A stretch of DNA of 64,000 bases from SAR324 cluster bacterium. Its GTDB lineage: Bacteria > SAR324 > XYD2-FULL-50-16. The notes below the pieces were generated by a model. It saw only the letters and a list, made by a program, of their open reading frames with translations, had not been told where the DNA came from and did not search any database. Below are positions 37,424 to 45,439 of the stretch, piece by piece; positions within the stretch are counted from its first letter, which is position 1; each line of letters starts with the position of its first letter. A program made the translations under genes and the position numbers. The stretch spans positions 62,001-126,000 of the forward strand of contig JANQGX010000038.1 of assembly GCA_028282885.1 (NCBI GenBank), in the 5' to 3' direction.

Positions 37424-38377
37424 CTAGTTCTTAACAAATTCTACCAGTTCCTGCGCTTCGGTCAAGGACTGCTCCAGGTCTTTCTGCAATTCTTTACCGG
37501 ATGTAAAGATCAGCTTCAGGCTCAGTTTGTTGGCAATCAGATCCTGAATATCCTTTGACCCGGTGGCTCTCCTGATTTCCCGTACATAAGCCTCGGCGAT
37601 ATCTGCCGGCAGGTTACCGGGTGCTGAAAACTGAAATTTGGCATCAAGGTTTACGTATTTCACTCCCAACTCTCTCACGGTCGGAGCTTCCGGTGCCATG
37701 GCGATTCGCTCTTTTTCACAGGATGCCAGGATTTTCATCTGCCCTGCCTTCACATATTTGGCCTGGATTCCGGCACCCCAGGCGATATCCACATGACCCC
37801 CCAGCACGTTTTTAACACCGCCGTTTCCGCCTTTTACCGGTACCAGTTTGAGACTAACTCCAAACACCTTCTCGATCGCTTTCATGGACATCCCCATCTT
37901 GGGAGCCTGGTAGGCAACTGAAATCTCTTCACCCGACTTGGCCGCTTCGATGGCATCCGCCAGTGTTGTCCAGGGTTTATCCGACATGGAAAAAAGCCCG
38001 CATTGAGATACCGAAATGGCGGCCAGATGGGTAAAGTCATGCAGGGTAAAACCGATGCGGGGATTAATGGTGGGGTTAAAGGTAAAATTCTCGCCGGGAG
38101 CAAACCCGATGGTATATCCGTCGGGTTTGGCTTTTTTCAGGGACTTGGCCATAACACTGCCTCCACCGCCTGTTTTGTTCACCACGACAATTGTCCAACC
38201 GGTGTTCTCTGCCACTTTCTGGGAAACCACACGAGCCAGGGTGTCAACTCCGCCACCGGCTTTAAATCCCACCAGTACTTTGATCGATTCTTCAGGAGTC
38301 CATGCAGCATAAGCGCTCCAGGATACGATCATTCCGCTGATCAATAGCAATAGAAACGTTTTTGATAATTGTTTCAT
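37424..38377 (-). CDS. tctC: Tripartite tricarboxylate transporter substrate-binding protein TctC (Bug family)
   Basis: A 317-residue periplasmic receptor. The signal peptide is about residues 1-24 (KTFLLLLISGMIVSWSAYAA). The mature protein has the Bug-family marks VLVGFKAGGGVDTLARVV, VVNKTGGGGSVMAK and APTVRELGVKYVN. It binds a small carboxylated ligand; the identity is unknown. The start has GAGGGG six bases before the ATG. It follows the first arylsulfotransferase-like gene by 148 bases, a gap containing a short TACAAG/CTTGTA inverted repeat. Confidence 0.93.
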   Translation of the reverse strand: MKQLSKTFLLLLISGMIVSWSAYAAWTPEESIKVLVGFKAGGGVDTLARVVSQKVAENTGWTIVVVNKTGGGGSVMAKSLKKAKPDGYTIGFAPGENFTFNPTINPRIGFTLHDFTHLAAISVSQCGLFSMSDKPWTTLADAIEAAKSGEEISVAYQAPKMGMSMKAIEKVFGVSLKLVPVKGGNGGVKNVLGGHVDIAWGAGIQAKYVKAGQMKILASCEKERIAMAPEAPTVRELGVKYVNLDAKFQFSAPGNLPADIAEAYVREIRRATGSKDIQDLIANKLSLKLIFTSGKELQKDLEQSLTEAQELVEFVKN

Positions 38378-38525
38378 AATTTTCCCCTCGAATTGTTTTC
38401 TTTCAAACTATACAAGGCTTAAGAACACTTGTATTGTGAAAAATCGCTCCCCCGCAGACCGGGGTAGATACCTTCCGCCGGAACTCTTGCCACAGGCTGT
38501 TGAACGCTATTCTGCTTGATAGCGA

Positions 38526-39959
38526 TCAGCGATCCCCCGGCATCACACAGGCCGAATCGATGCGATCATAGGATAAAACTCCCTCCATCTTTACAACCCT
38601 TTTCTCTCCAAAAGGAGAAGCACCCGGTACCCTGAACGAGGAAACTTCCGGTGGCTTGACCGGAACTTCCTCGGGAGGATCCAATTGCGGAACCCAATCA
38701 TAAGGAACCCGGTAAGCCCGGTACACCATGTTCATATTGGTATTGGATCCCCAATAAGGTGACATGTACTCCCAAACCACCTGATGATCCCGAGTCACCT
38801 CAATCAATCTGCCGTCGGATCCTTCCGTGATCAAAGTATTGCCATTGGGCAATCTCTGGGCAGCACTGATAAAGGGACTATAGAATTTTGCATAATCCAC
38901 TGGTTTCTCCAGCTTCAGTTCTGCCGGTGTACATTGCCAGACGATCTCCAGTGTTACCGGATCGAATTCCAGCACCCTGGAATAATCGCGCATTACGTTG
39001 TTAAATCCTCTTGATGCTCCAGGATTGGGGGCCCCGTAACCGGCCCAACCCCCGTTGTCAAAAACCAGGATATTACCCTCTCCAGGCAGACCACGGGGTA
39101 TCATATGCGAATGGTGCTGGCCGATAATCCACCCCAGTTTGCGCAATTCCGGTGTTCGATTGTAATCGGGACCGAGAATCCATACCAGTTTGCCGCTTTC
39201 CTTCTCGGTGATGGCAATGATATTGGTCTGTCGACCGCTCCAGATAATGTTATCCGGGTGAAACCGCTTGTCACCCGCATCGTAAAACCGATTCGGCCCC
39301 AGCAGGGACATGGAATTAATATGCATCCAATCCCCCATGCCACCGCCGCAAGAGCGCATATTGGGAATTCGGTACATGGTATTGCGGGCTTCCTCACAGA
39401 AATCCAGTTCATCAAAATGCTCGCTGCAAACCCATTCCCAGATGATTTCCCCTTCCCAGTTCACCTCCAGGAAGACATCATCCAGCAGGAGTTTTTCTGT
39501 AATTTCTTTGTTGTAAAGATTCTTGTGAGCGAGCAACAGGGTGTTCCCACCATCCGCCCTGGGTTCCATCCCCGGCACATAGTAACCGACAGGTGAGCCC
39601 TCTCGCTGGAAATCGTGGTGAAATCTTGCCATCCACTGGGGTTCGTCGCCGGGATCTTCGATATATTGGTATTCGTTGAATTTCCAGACGATATTCCCTT
39701 CCCAGTCCACCTGCACAAGGTCCCGATGATCCTGGTAACCGTAGCGACTGTCACGCTGACCGGTCGTTCCCATTACATAACCACCCGGCAGCAGGGTGTT
39801 GGGAAACCCATGAAGTCCACGCCACATCTGAACCGTGGCTCCGTTCATGTCAACGATACAGGCCCCCGTCTCTTTGGCCTGAAAGACGGTATAGCCATTC
39901 CAACACCTATCGGGATCGTAAATCGTGGTACCTGTCGGATAAATCGTTGGATATGCCAT
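38526..39959 (-). CDS. Arylsulfotransferase-like (ASST family) propeller protein, cytoplasmic
   Basis: A 477-residue protein with recurring beta-propeller blades (V-D-x-x-G-x-I-V-W patterns such as VDWEGNIVWKFNEYQ and VNWEGEIIWEWV) and the ASST-family blocks DWMHINSMS, GQHHSHMIPRG and ILVFDNGGW. In characterised AssT enzymes histidines in such blocks take the sulfate from a phenolic sulfate. Here there is no signal peptide, unlike periplasmic AssT, so activity and location differ or are unknown. AAGGA lies five bases before the ATG. It is paired with a second family member and a cupin upstream and tctCBA downstream. Confidence 0.78.
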   Translation of the reverse strand: MAYPTIYPTGTTIYDPDRCWNGYTVFQAKETGACIVDMNGATVQMWRGLHGFPNTLLPGGYVMGTTGQRDSRYGYQDHRDLVQVDWEGNIVWKFNEYQYIEDPGDEPQWMARFHHDFQREGSPVGYYVPGMEPRADGGNTLLLAHKNLYNKEITEKLLLDDVFLEVNWEGEIIWEWVCSEHFDELDFCEEARNTMYRIPNMRSCGGGMGDWMHINSMSLLGPNRFYDAGDKRFHPDNIIWSGRQTNIIAITEKESGKLVWILGPDYNRTPELRKLGWIIGQHHSHMIPRGLPGEGNILVFDNGGWAGYGAPNPGASRGFNNVMRDYSRVLEFDPVTLEIVWQCTPAELKLEKPVDYAKFYSPFISAAQRLPNGNTLITEGSDGRLIEVTRDHQVVWEYMSPYWGSNTNMNMVYRAYRVPYDWVPQLDPPEEVPVKPPEVSSFRVPGASPFGEKRVVKMEGVLSYDRIDSACVMPGDR

Positions 39960-39991
39960 TTTAATCCTTGATGATATGATTGATTCCGAGG

Positions 39992-40321
39992 CTAGTATCG
40001 TTTCTCACTAAAGACCTCCATCAACCGGGTTCTTTTCATGGCCACACCACCATGCGGAGTATTACCGGGTGTAAACCAGGAATCTCCCTGTTGTGCATTA
40101 AAAGTCTGGCCACCCACAGTCACTTTCAACTCGCCGGATATCACAACTGCCCAGGAATCATCATGCTGGTGCATGGGAACCTCCGCCCCTTCTGGCATAT
40201 CAAAAAAGACAACCTGCCCCTGTTCTCCGTCCAATAGCGAAGCCTCTACCTCCGGATTGGGTAGGGTGATCCTGGAGAATTGCCGGATGAATTCCGGGTA
40301 TTTCTCTATGGAAGTTCTCAT
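39992..40321 (-). CDS. Small cupin-domain protein
   Basis: A 109-residue single cupin. Motif one is PMHQHDDSWAVVISGELKV and motif two ends with WFTPGNTPHGG, giving three or four histidine/acid metal ligands. It belongs to the broad RmlC-like group and could be a small dioxygenase, isomerase or binding protein. It lies between the two arylsulfotransferase-like genes, 32 bases before the second, in the same operon. It therefore probably acts on the same compound (inference). Confidence 0.8.
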   Translation of the reverse strand: MRTSIEKYPEFIRQFSRITLPNPEVEASLLDGEQGQVVFFDMPEGAEVPMHQHDDSWAVVISGELKVTVGGQTFNAQQGDSWFTPGNTPHGGVAMKRTRLMEVFSEKRY

Positions 40322-40570
40322 AAGTCCGTCCGGTTAAAATTAACTGACAACCCTGTGCTCACGGGACAGCCGACACGGGCAAGTGAATCGCAGGAAATAA
40401 TTTCACACCTTTCCGGGATAAAACCTCTTTATTCACTGACAGGACAGTATTTCCGGAAGCCGGGATAGTTTCCGGGAGTTCAAAACGGATTCATGCGTTT
40501 CCGGAGATACGGATCTGCCGGTAAGTTATGATGACCGATGAGGAGCAATCCCGAAATGAGTACAACATTC

Positions 40571-41758
40571 CTACAAACCGTATTTGGCATTGATCTCCGA
40601 GCAATCGGTGGCAGTCAGATCTCTCCCTTTGAGTTCGGGACTATCTGCCGCATAAGTTCTGGTTTTAAATATCTGGATATTCGGCTTTCCTTTAAAATCA
40701 TGGATGAAGGGACTGATCCATTCCCAGACAATCTCCTTCTCCCGATTCACTTCAATCAACCGGCCGCATTCACCTTCGCAGATCATGATATTATCATTGG
40801 GAAGTTTCTGCGCACCACCAATGTGCAGGCTGCGAAACGAAAAACAGATGTCACCGGAATACTGCCAGATGATCCGGTCGGTAACAGGATCGACCTCTAC
40901 CACCCTGGATCGCCCCTGGATGGGATGGTGTGCCCCGTTATCGAAAATCAGAATATTGCCATCGGGAGTTTCATTGGGATCATGTTGATGACTGATCACC
41001 GGTCTGCCGAATTTCCAGACGATTTCGTCCGTTTCCCAATTGATTTTCAGAACAAGGCTGATCTCCCTGAAACTGACAAGTACATGTCCGTCGGAGGTAT
41101 ACTCAATGGAATTGGCATGCGTCCATTCCGAACGGGGACAGAAACTGCAACTCGGTTCCTCTTCCGGGCTGATATGGTCATATGCGTTCCACTGCTTGAC
41201 AATTTTACCCGAAGGATCGACTTCGATGATGGCATCTCCATAGTTACCTTCGGTTTTCGGACGACCCCCCACTCCCATACCTTCCAGGATAAAGTCCCAG
41301 AATTCCGGATCATGCTGCAGAATTTTCTCAAAGGTTTCCGGGGCTACCCCACCTTTGATTCGCTGATGAAAGCCTTCCGGCAGCGGTGTCCAGACAATGA
41401 TCAGGGTGTTTCCATTGGGCATCCTGGCCATGCCGTGGTGAAGGTCACCCTCCTGCCATCTCCAGACCACATTGGAATCCCAATCAAGCTCCAGCAGGAT
41501 ATCGGAAATATCCGGAACAAAATCCCAACCCTCGGCAGTTTCCTGCATGAGTCGGCCTCTTGTAAGTATGGTCCCTTCAGGACTGAAATAAGCATACCCC
41601 GGTTTATACCAGGGGAGATGCCAGTAATGTACGATCTTTCCGTCCGGTCCCAATAAATATATATGATCTCCCCCGTTGGGAACGATAACGGTATAACCGC
41701 CATATGACCTGTCATCGGAATAGAGCAGTCCTGTCTTGCGAGATGGTGACCAACCCAT
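40571..41758 (-). CDS. Arylsulfotransferase-like (ASST family) protein, second copy
   Basis: A 395-residue paralogue of the gene at 38526-39959, sharing propeller blades (LELDWDSNVVWRWQEGD, IEVDPSGKIVKQWN) and the blocks WTHANSIEY, ISHQHDPNETPDGNILIF and CEGECGRLIEVNREKEIVWE. It also lacks a signal peptide. The ATG at 41758 is fixed by a strong AAGGAG six bases upstream; an in-frame start 13 codons earlier is rejected. It is the first gene of the operon and faces the IclR gene across a 241-base control region. A 249-base gap without a gene separates it from the cupin. Confidence 0.78.
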   Translation of the reverse strand: MGWSPSRKTGLLYSDDRSYGGYTVIVPNGGDHIYLLGPDGKIVHYWHLPWYKPGYAYFSPEGTILTRGRLMQETAEGWDFVPDISDILLELDWDSNVVWRWQEGDLHHGMARMPNGNTLIIVWTPLPEGFHQRIKGGVAPETFEKILQHDPEFWDFILEGMGVGGRPKTEGNYGDAIIEVDPSGKIVKQWNAYDHISPEEEPSCSFCPRSEWTHANSIEYTSDGHVLVSFREISLVLKINWETDEIVWKFGRPVISHQHDPNETPDGNILIFDNGAHHPIQGRSRVVEVDPVTDRIIWQYSGDICFSFRSLHIGGAQKLPNDNIMICEGECGRLIEVNREKEIVWEWISPFIHDFKGKPNIQIFKTRTYAADSPELKGRDLTATDCSEINAKYGL

Positions 41759-41823
41759 GGTGTTCTCCTTGCTGTTGGAAATCTTGAGAATTTTCAATCC
41801 AATTTATGAAATCTTTACTTATT

Positions 41824-41860
41824 ATCCTATAATGTAGTTTTTAATTCTTAATTATAGGAT
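41824..41860 (-). promoter_or_regulatory. Inverted-repeat operator candidate upstream of the ASST/tct operon
   Basis: ATCCTATAAT (41824-41833) and ATTATAGGAT (41851-41860) form a perfect 10-bp inverted repeat. The left arm continues as CTATAATGTAG, the exact reverse complement of the core of the site at 41957-41973. A third partial copy, ATTATCCTAACATTA, starts at 41881. A TTGACA on the minus strand lies at 41867-41862. Confidence 0.5.
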
Positions 41861-41932
41861 TTGTCAATCATTTTTCAAATATTATCCTAACATTACTCCT
41901 GATTGTTGAATTAACAAATCTTTGACCAAAGC

Positions 41933-41961
41933 TTGACGGATGATTCTTCTCCAACTATTCT
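41933..41961 (+). promoter_or_regulatory. Candidate iclR promoter
   Basis: TTGACG (41933-41938) and TATTCT (41956-41961) are separated by exactly 17 bases. The -10 overlaps the inverted-repeat operator candidate at 41957-41973, as expected for autorepression. Confidence 0.45.
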
Positions 41962-41973
41962 ACATTATAGAAT
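41957..41973 (+). promoter_or_regulatory. IclR-type operator candidate over the iclR -10 region
   Basis: ATTCTACATTATAGAAT is an interrupted palindrome (ATTCTA-5-TAGAAT). Its core CTACATTATAG recurs in reverse complement at 41827-41837 beside the divergent operon. IclR proteins typically bind such short palindromes. Confidence 0.5.
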
Positions 41974-41999
41974 GACACCAACCACTCACCATTAATCCA

Positions 42000-42773
42000 A
42001 TGAGCATTCAATCCATAGAAAGGGCGATCAACATCCTGAATCTGTTTCGTGACAATAAGAATCTATTGTCGTTGGGAGAGATTGCGGAATCCATGGGTCT
42101 GGCCAAGACAACGGTTCACACCATAGTAAAAACCCTAGCCCGGAAGGGATTTCTTTTTCAGGATGAGCACAGCAAAAAATACTCTCTCGGCTTTTCCCTT
42201 TTCGAATTGGGCATGAAGCAGGCCGGCAACCTGGAGATCAATCGTAACGCCACGGTAGCCATGCACCAGTTGGCAAATGACACGGGTTCCTACTGTCGGC
42301 TGGCGGTATGGGATCTGAATACAGTTTTTATCACCATGACTGTCCATCCCCAGGGTATCGACTCCCATTCACGACAATTGGGTCCCAGGCTGCCGGGCTA
42401 TTGCACATCCCTGGGGAAATCCATGCTGGCACAAATGACGGATGACCGGTTGGAAATCTATCTGGAGACGGTTGAGCTCAAACCTTACACGGAGTATACG
42501 ATCACCGATGGCGAACAGCTTTTGGACGAGCTCAATAGGGTAAGGAAAAAGGGATATGCGATCAGCAACCGCGAAATCCTGCTCCATCAGGTCGGGATCG
42601 GGGCTCCCATCTTTGGTGAAAATGGAAAACTGGCCGGCGCAGCCAGCATCCAACTGAATCCGGAAGAGGTCGACTCCCAAAAAGTCGAAATGACAGCCAG
42701 CAGGCTCCTGCGAACCACCTATGAGATTTCCAGCAACCTGGGTTATCGACCCATCTCAATCCAACCCCAATAG
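42000..42773 (+). CDS. IclR-family transcriptional regulator
   Basis: A 257-residue DNA-binding repressor/activator. The N-terminal winged helix (SIERAINILNLFRDNKN, then LGEIAESMGLAKTTVHTIVK) is typical of the family. The C-terminal GAF-like effector domain contains YCTSLGKSMLAQM near residue 140 and GAPIFGENGKLAGAASI near 200. IclR members usually sense aromatic or small carboxylic metabolites and control a divergent catabolic operon, which fits the adjacent ASST/tct operon. The ATG at 42000 has no strong ribosome site but matches the family start. Confidence 0.9.
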   Translation: MSIQSIERAINILNLFRDNKNLLSLGEIAESMGLAKTTVHTIVKTLARKGFLFQDEHSKKYSLGFSLFELGMKQAGNLEINRNATVAMHQLANDTGSYCRLAVWDLNTVFITMTVHPQGIDSHSRQLGPRLPGYCTSLGKSMLAQMTDDRLEIYLETVELKPYTEYTITDGEQLLDELNRVRKKGYAISNREILLHQVGIGAPIFGENGKLAGAASIQLNPEEVDSQKVEMTASRLLRTTYEISSNLGYRPISIQPQ

Positions 42774-42814
42774 ACTTCAACACTCTCCGATCCGGCAACG
42801 CCGCATAATGACCT

Positions 42815-42849
42815 TATTCGGTTTTTCCGGATACCATATTCGGTTTTTC
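42815..42849 (+). repeat. Direct repeat upstream of the sigma-54 activator
   Basis: TATTCGGTTTTTC occurs at 42815-42827 and again at 42837-42849, 22 bases apart start to start (about two helical turns). It lies between the IclR stop and the sigma-54 activator start. It may be a tandem regulator-binding site. Confidence 0.4.
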
Positions 42850-42908
42850 TATGCTAGGTAACACCAATAGCAAGGTGTAAATCAACAACCTAAAGATTGA
42901 AAAGACCG

Positions 42909-44459
42909 ATGAAGGAAAAGGAAGATCGATTTTTCCGGGAATGCTCCCTTCCCCTTAGCGAGTATCTTGACCTGGAAACAGCCATCCCACACTGTCTGAA
43001 AGCACTGAACCCATACATTCCGGCCGACGGTATGACCATTCAGTTGCTGGAACCCTCACTCAAATCAAGCCGGTCGGTTATCTGGCATCATCCCCAATTA
43101 CAGGGCTTTGATTCCATGAAGGACAGCGTCATATCTCTGCCTGTCGAGGTACGTGCCCAGTTGAAAAAAAGCCCGCTTCCCGATTTAAGAATTATCAACC
43201 GCCCGGAAAAAGATCCGGTGGCTGAGTACTTCACTGAACTTGCCGGCAGGGATTTCTCCAACATGGCCATGTTTCTTTACAAGGGAAGCAGGCGGATCGG
43301 GGTTGTGGTCCTGGTGGCCAAGGGAAGGGACAGGTACCGGGAAGCGGATCTCAAACTCTTTGCCTTGCTGCAGAAGCCTTTCACCCTGGCCCTGAACAAT
43401 TATCTGCAGGAAAGGGAAATCCTGAAGCTGAAAAGCATGCTCAATGAAGAGACATACCGGAAGAAGACCGGGACGGATGTAAAAGAGATTATCGGACATA
43501 ACTTCGGGCTTAGAAACGCCATCAATCTGGCTACCTTGGTGGCGCCTCTGGACAGTCCGGTTCTTATTACCGGTGAGACGGGAGTGGGAAAAGAGATGAT
43601 TGCCGGCGCCATTCATAACCTTTCCAACCGTCGAAGCGGTCCTTTGGTCAGTGTCAATTGCGGTGCTATTCCCGAATCTGTTGTGGACAGTGAACTGTTC
43701 GGACATGAAAAAGGAGCCTTTACCGGTGCGGTGAACCAGCGCAAGGGTCGCTTTGAACGAGCGGATCACGGTACGATTTTTCTGGATGAGATCGGCGAAT
43801 TAAAACCGGATATCCAGGTGAAACTGTTGCGGGTCCTGCAAAACGGAGAAATCGAGCGGGTGGGAGGAGCAGAACAGATCCGTATTGATGTCCGGGTCAT
43901 TGCCGCCACGCACCGCAATCTGGAGAACATGGTCGCAGAAGGGGATTTCCGGGAGGATCTGCTGTTTCGTGTCAACGTCTTTCCCATCGTCATTCCTCCC
44001 TTAAGAGCCCGTGTCAAAGATATTCCCGCCCTGGTGGATCATTTTGTACAGAAGAAATCGAGAGAGTTGAAGATCCATCCTGCGCCGGAGTTGAGCAACG
44101 GAGCTTTGGACCGCCTGACTCATTATCACTGGCCGGGAAATGTCCGGGAGTTGGAGAATGTGATTGAGCGGGAATTGATTCTCCATACCGGCGGTAAATT
44201 GAGTTTTGACAATTTTAATACCATCGCCCTGGTTCAAAAAACCGACCGGCCTCCGGAATCACAAGACCCATCCCGAACCTTCGACCAGGCAGCCAGAAGG
44301 CATATTGAAAAAATACTCGGAGAGACACGTTGGCAGATCGGGGGAGCAGGCGGAGCGGCCGAGATATTGGAAATGCCCGCCAGCACCCTTAGAAATAAAA
44401 TGCTCCGCCTGGGGATTCCTTTTAAGAGAGCAAGGGATGGTATTCACTCAAGGTATTGA
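42909..44459 (+). CDS. Sigma-54-dependent transcriptional activator with GAF-like sensor domain
   Basis: A 516-residue enhancer-binding protein. Residues 1-165 form a GAF-like sensory domain, as in NorR/FhlA. The AAA+ domain follows: Walker A ITGETGVGKE, the sigma-54 contact loop GAFTGA, Walker B GTIFLDEIGEL, and the arginine-finger region FREDLLFRVNVF. The C-terminal Fis-type helix-turn-helix includes GGAAEILEMPASTLRNKM. Receiver and phosphorylation sites are absent, so it is probably ligand-controlled. The ATG at 42909 is preferred over a TTG four codons upstream. No clear -24/-12 promoter was found nearby, so its target is not defined. Confidence 0.9.
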   Translation: MKEKEDRFFRECSLPLSEYLDLETAIPHCLKALNPYIPADGMTIQLLEPSLKSSRSVIWHHPQLQGFDSMKDSVISLPVEVRAQLKKSPLPDLRIINRPEKDPVAEYFTELAGRDFSNMAMFLYKGSRRIGVVVLVAKGRDRYREADLKLFALLQKPFTLALNNYLQEREILKLKSMLNEETYRKKTGTDVKEIIGHNFGLRNAINLATLVAPLDSPVLITGETGVGKEMIAGAIHNLSNRRSGPLVSVNCGAIPESVVDSELFGHEKGAFTGAVNQRKGRFERADHGTIFLDEIGELKPDIQVKLLRVLQNGEIERVGGAEQIRIDVRVIAATHRNLENMVAEGDFREDLLFRVNVFPIVIPPLRARVKDIPALVDHFVQKKSRELKIHPAPELSNGALDRLTHYHWPGNVRELENVIERELILHTGGKLSFDNFNTIALVQKTDRPPESQDPSRTFDQAARRHIEKILGETRWQIGGAGGAAEILEMPASTLRNKMLRLGIPFKRARDGIHSRY

Positions 44460-44554
44460 TATCCCGCCGGGTTGACAGCTATAACCCGTTCTCCTAGCAT
44501 TTAAAGACACGGCTGTCGAGGCACCAGCCTTAATAAAAAACACAAGGATACCAC

Positions 44555-45241
44555 ATGAACGAACTCTTCTGGGCACTGCTCCTGCTAATTAACTTTGGAG
44601 CGATTCTCTTCATTTATCGTCTTTTCGGTAAGACCGGGCTTTATGCCTGGACCCCCATTGCAGTGATTATCGCCAATATTCAGGTTCTAAAAACCATCGA
44701 ACTTTTCGGTGTTGTCGCCACCCTGGGGAACATTGTTTACGCCACCAGCTTCCTGGCAACTGATATTCTCAGCGAAAACCACGGCAAAAAGGAGGCGCGA
44801 AAAGCCGTTGCCATCGGTTTTTTTTCTTTGATTGTGATGACAGTCCTTATGAATGTCGCCTTGCAGTTCACTCCGCACAGCAGCGATTTTGCTCATGAAA
44901 GCCTGTCCACCCTGTTTTCGATTATGCCCAGGATTGCGCTGGCCAGTCTGACAGCATATCTGATATCCCAGTTTCACGACATCAGGGCTTATCACTTCTG
45001 GAAGCAGAAGTTCCCCGCAACCCGCTATATTTGGTTGAGAAACAATGCCAGCACCATGATCAGTCAGTTGCTGGACTCTCTTGTTTTCTCTTTTATTGCT
45101 TTTTGGGGACTCTTCCCACTTGATGTTTTCCTTGAGATTCTGATTACCACTTACCTGTTGAAATGGTTGGTAGCAGCACTGGATACACCCCTGATCTATC
45201 TTGCCAAACGGATGCATTCCCAGGGACAAATTCCGGAATGA
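44555..45241 (+). CDS. YhhQ-family queuosine-precursor transporter
   Basis: A 228-residue inner-membrane protein with six or so hydrophobic segments of the VUT/YhhQ (DUF165) family, which imports 7-cyano- or 7-aminomethyl-7-deazaguanine for queuosine synthesis. Conserved blocks: NIVYATSFLATDILSENHGK around residue 58, ISQFHDIRAYHFWK, and LRNNASTMISQLLDS around 167. AAGGA lies six bases before the ATG. It follows the sigma-54 activator by 95 bases; a functional link to it is not evident. Confidence 0.9.
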   Translation: MNELFWALLLLINFGAILFIYRLFGKTGLYAWTPIAVIIANIQVLKTIELFGVVATLGNIVYATSFLATDILSENHGKKEARKAVAIGFFSLIVMTVLMNVALQFTPHSSDFAHESLSTLFSIMPRIALASLTAYLISQFHDIRAYHFWKQKFPATRYIWLRNNASTMISQLLDSLVFSFIAFWGLFPLDVFLEILITTYLLKWLVAALDTPLIYLAKRMHSQGQIPE

Positions 45242-45352
45242 TCTCATCTGCGGGGGAACAGCTCTGAAAGTCCTGATTCTCCCACCAAGTAACCACCGAA
45301 CAGTGCCTCGGATTTAGATTTATACCCTTGCTAAATATACAACGATAACAAT

Positions 45353-45370
45353 AGACTTTATCTAAAGTCT
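45353..45370 (+). promoter_or_regulatory. Short inverted repeat upstream of the envelope operon
   Basis: AGACTTT-ATCT-AAAGTCT is a perfect 7-bp inverted repeat, about 70 bases before the first codon of the Ig-repeat protein. No T run follows, so it is more likely an operator than a terminator for yhhQ. No good promoter hexamers are evident around it. Confidence 0.3.
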
Positions 45371-45439
45371 TACCCAAGGTTAATAAACTGAACTTTCCAT
45401 AATTCCGACTTGATCAAATCGACTGTCAAGCGATCCGTC

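Noticed and set aside
40538..41656. 372-codon plus-strand frame opposite the second arylsulfotransferase-like gene
   Set aside because: No family features or ribosome site; the minus-strand frame has propeller blades, family motifs and a strong AAGGAG.
41933..45241. Sigma-54 (-24/-12) promoter for the sigma-54 activator's target near its gene
   Set aside because: No TGGCAC-N5-TTGCW-type element was found upstream of the neighbouring genes, so no target was assigned.
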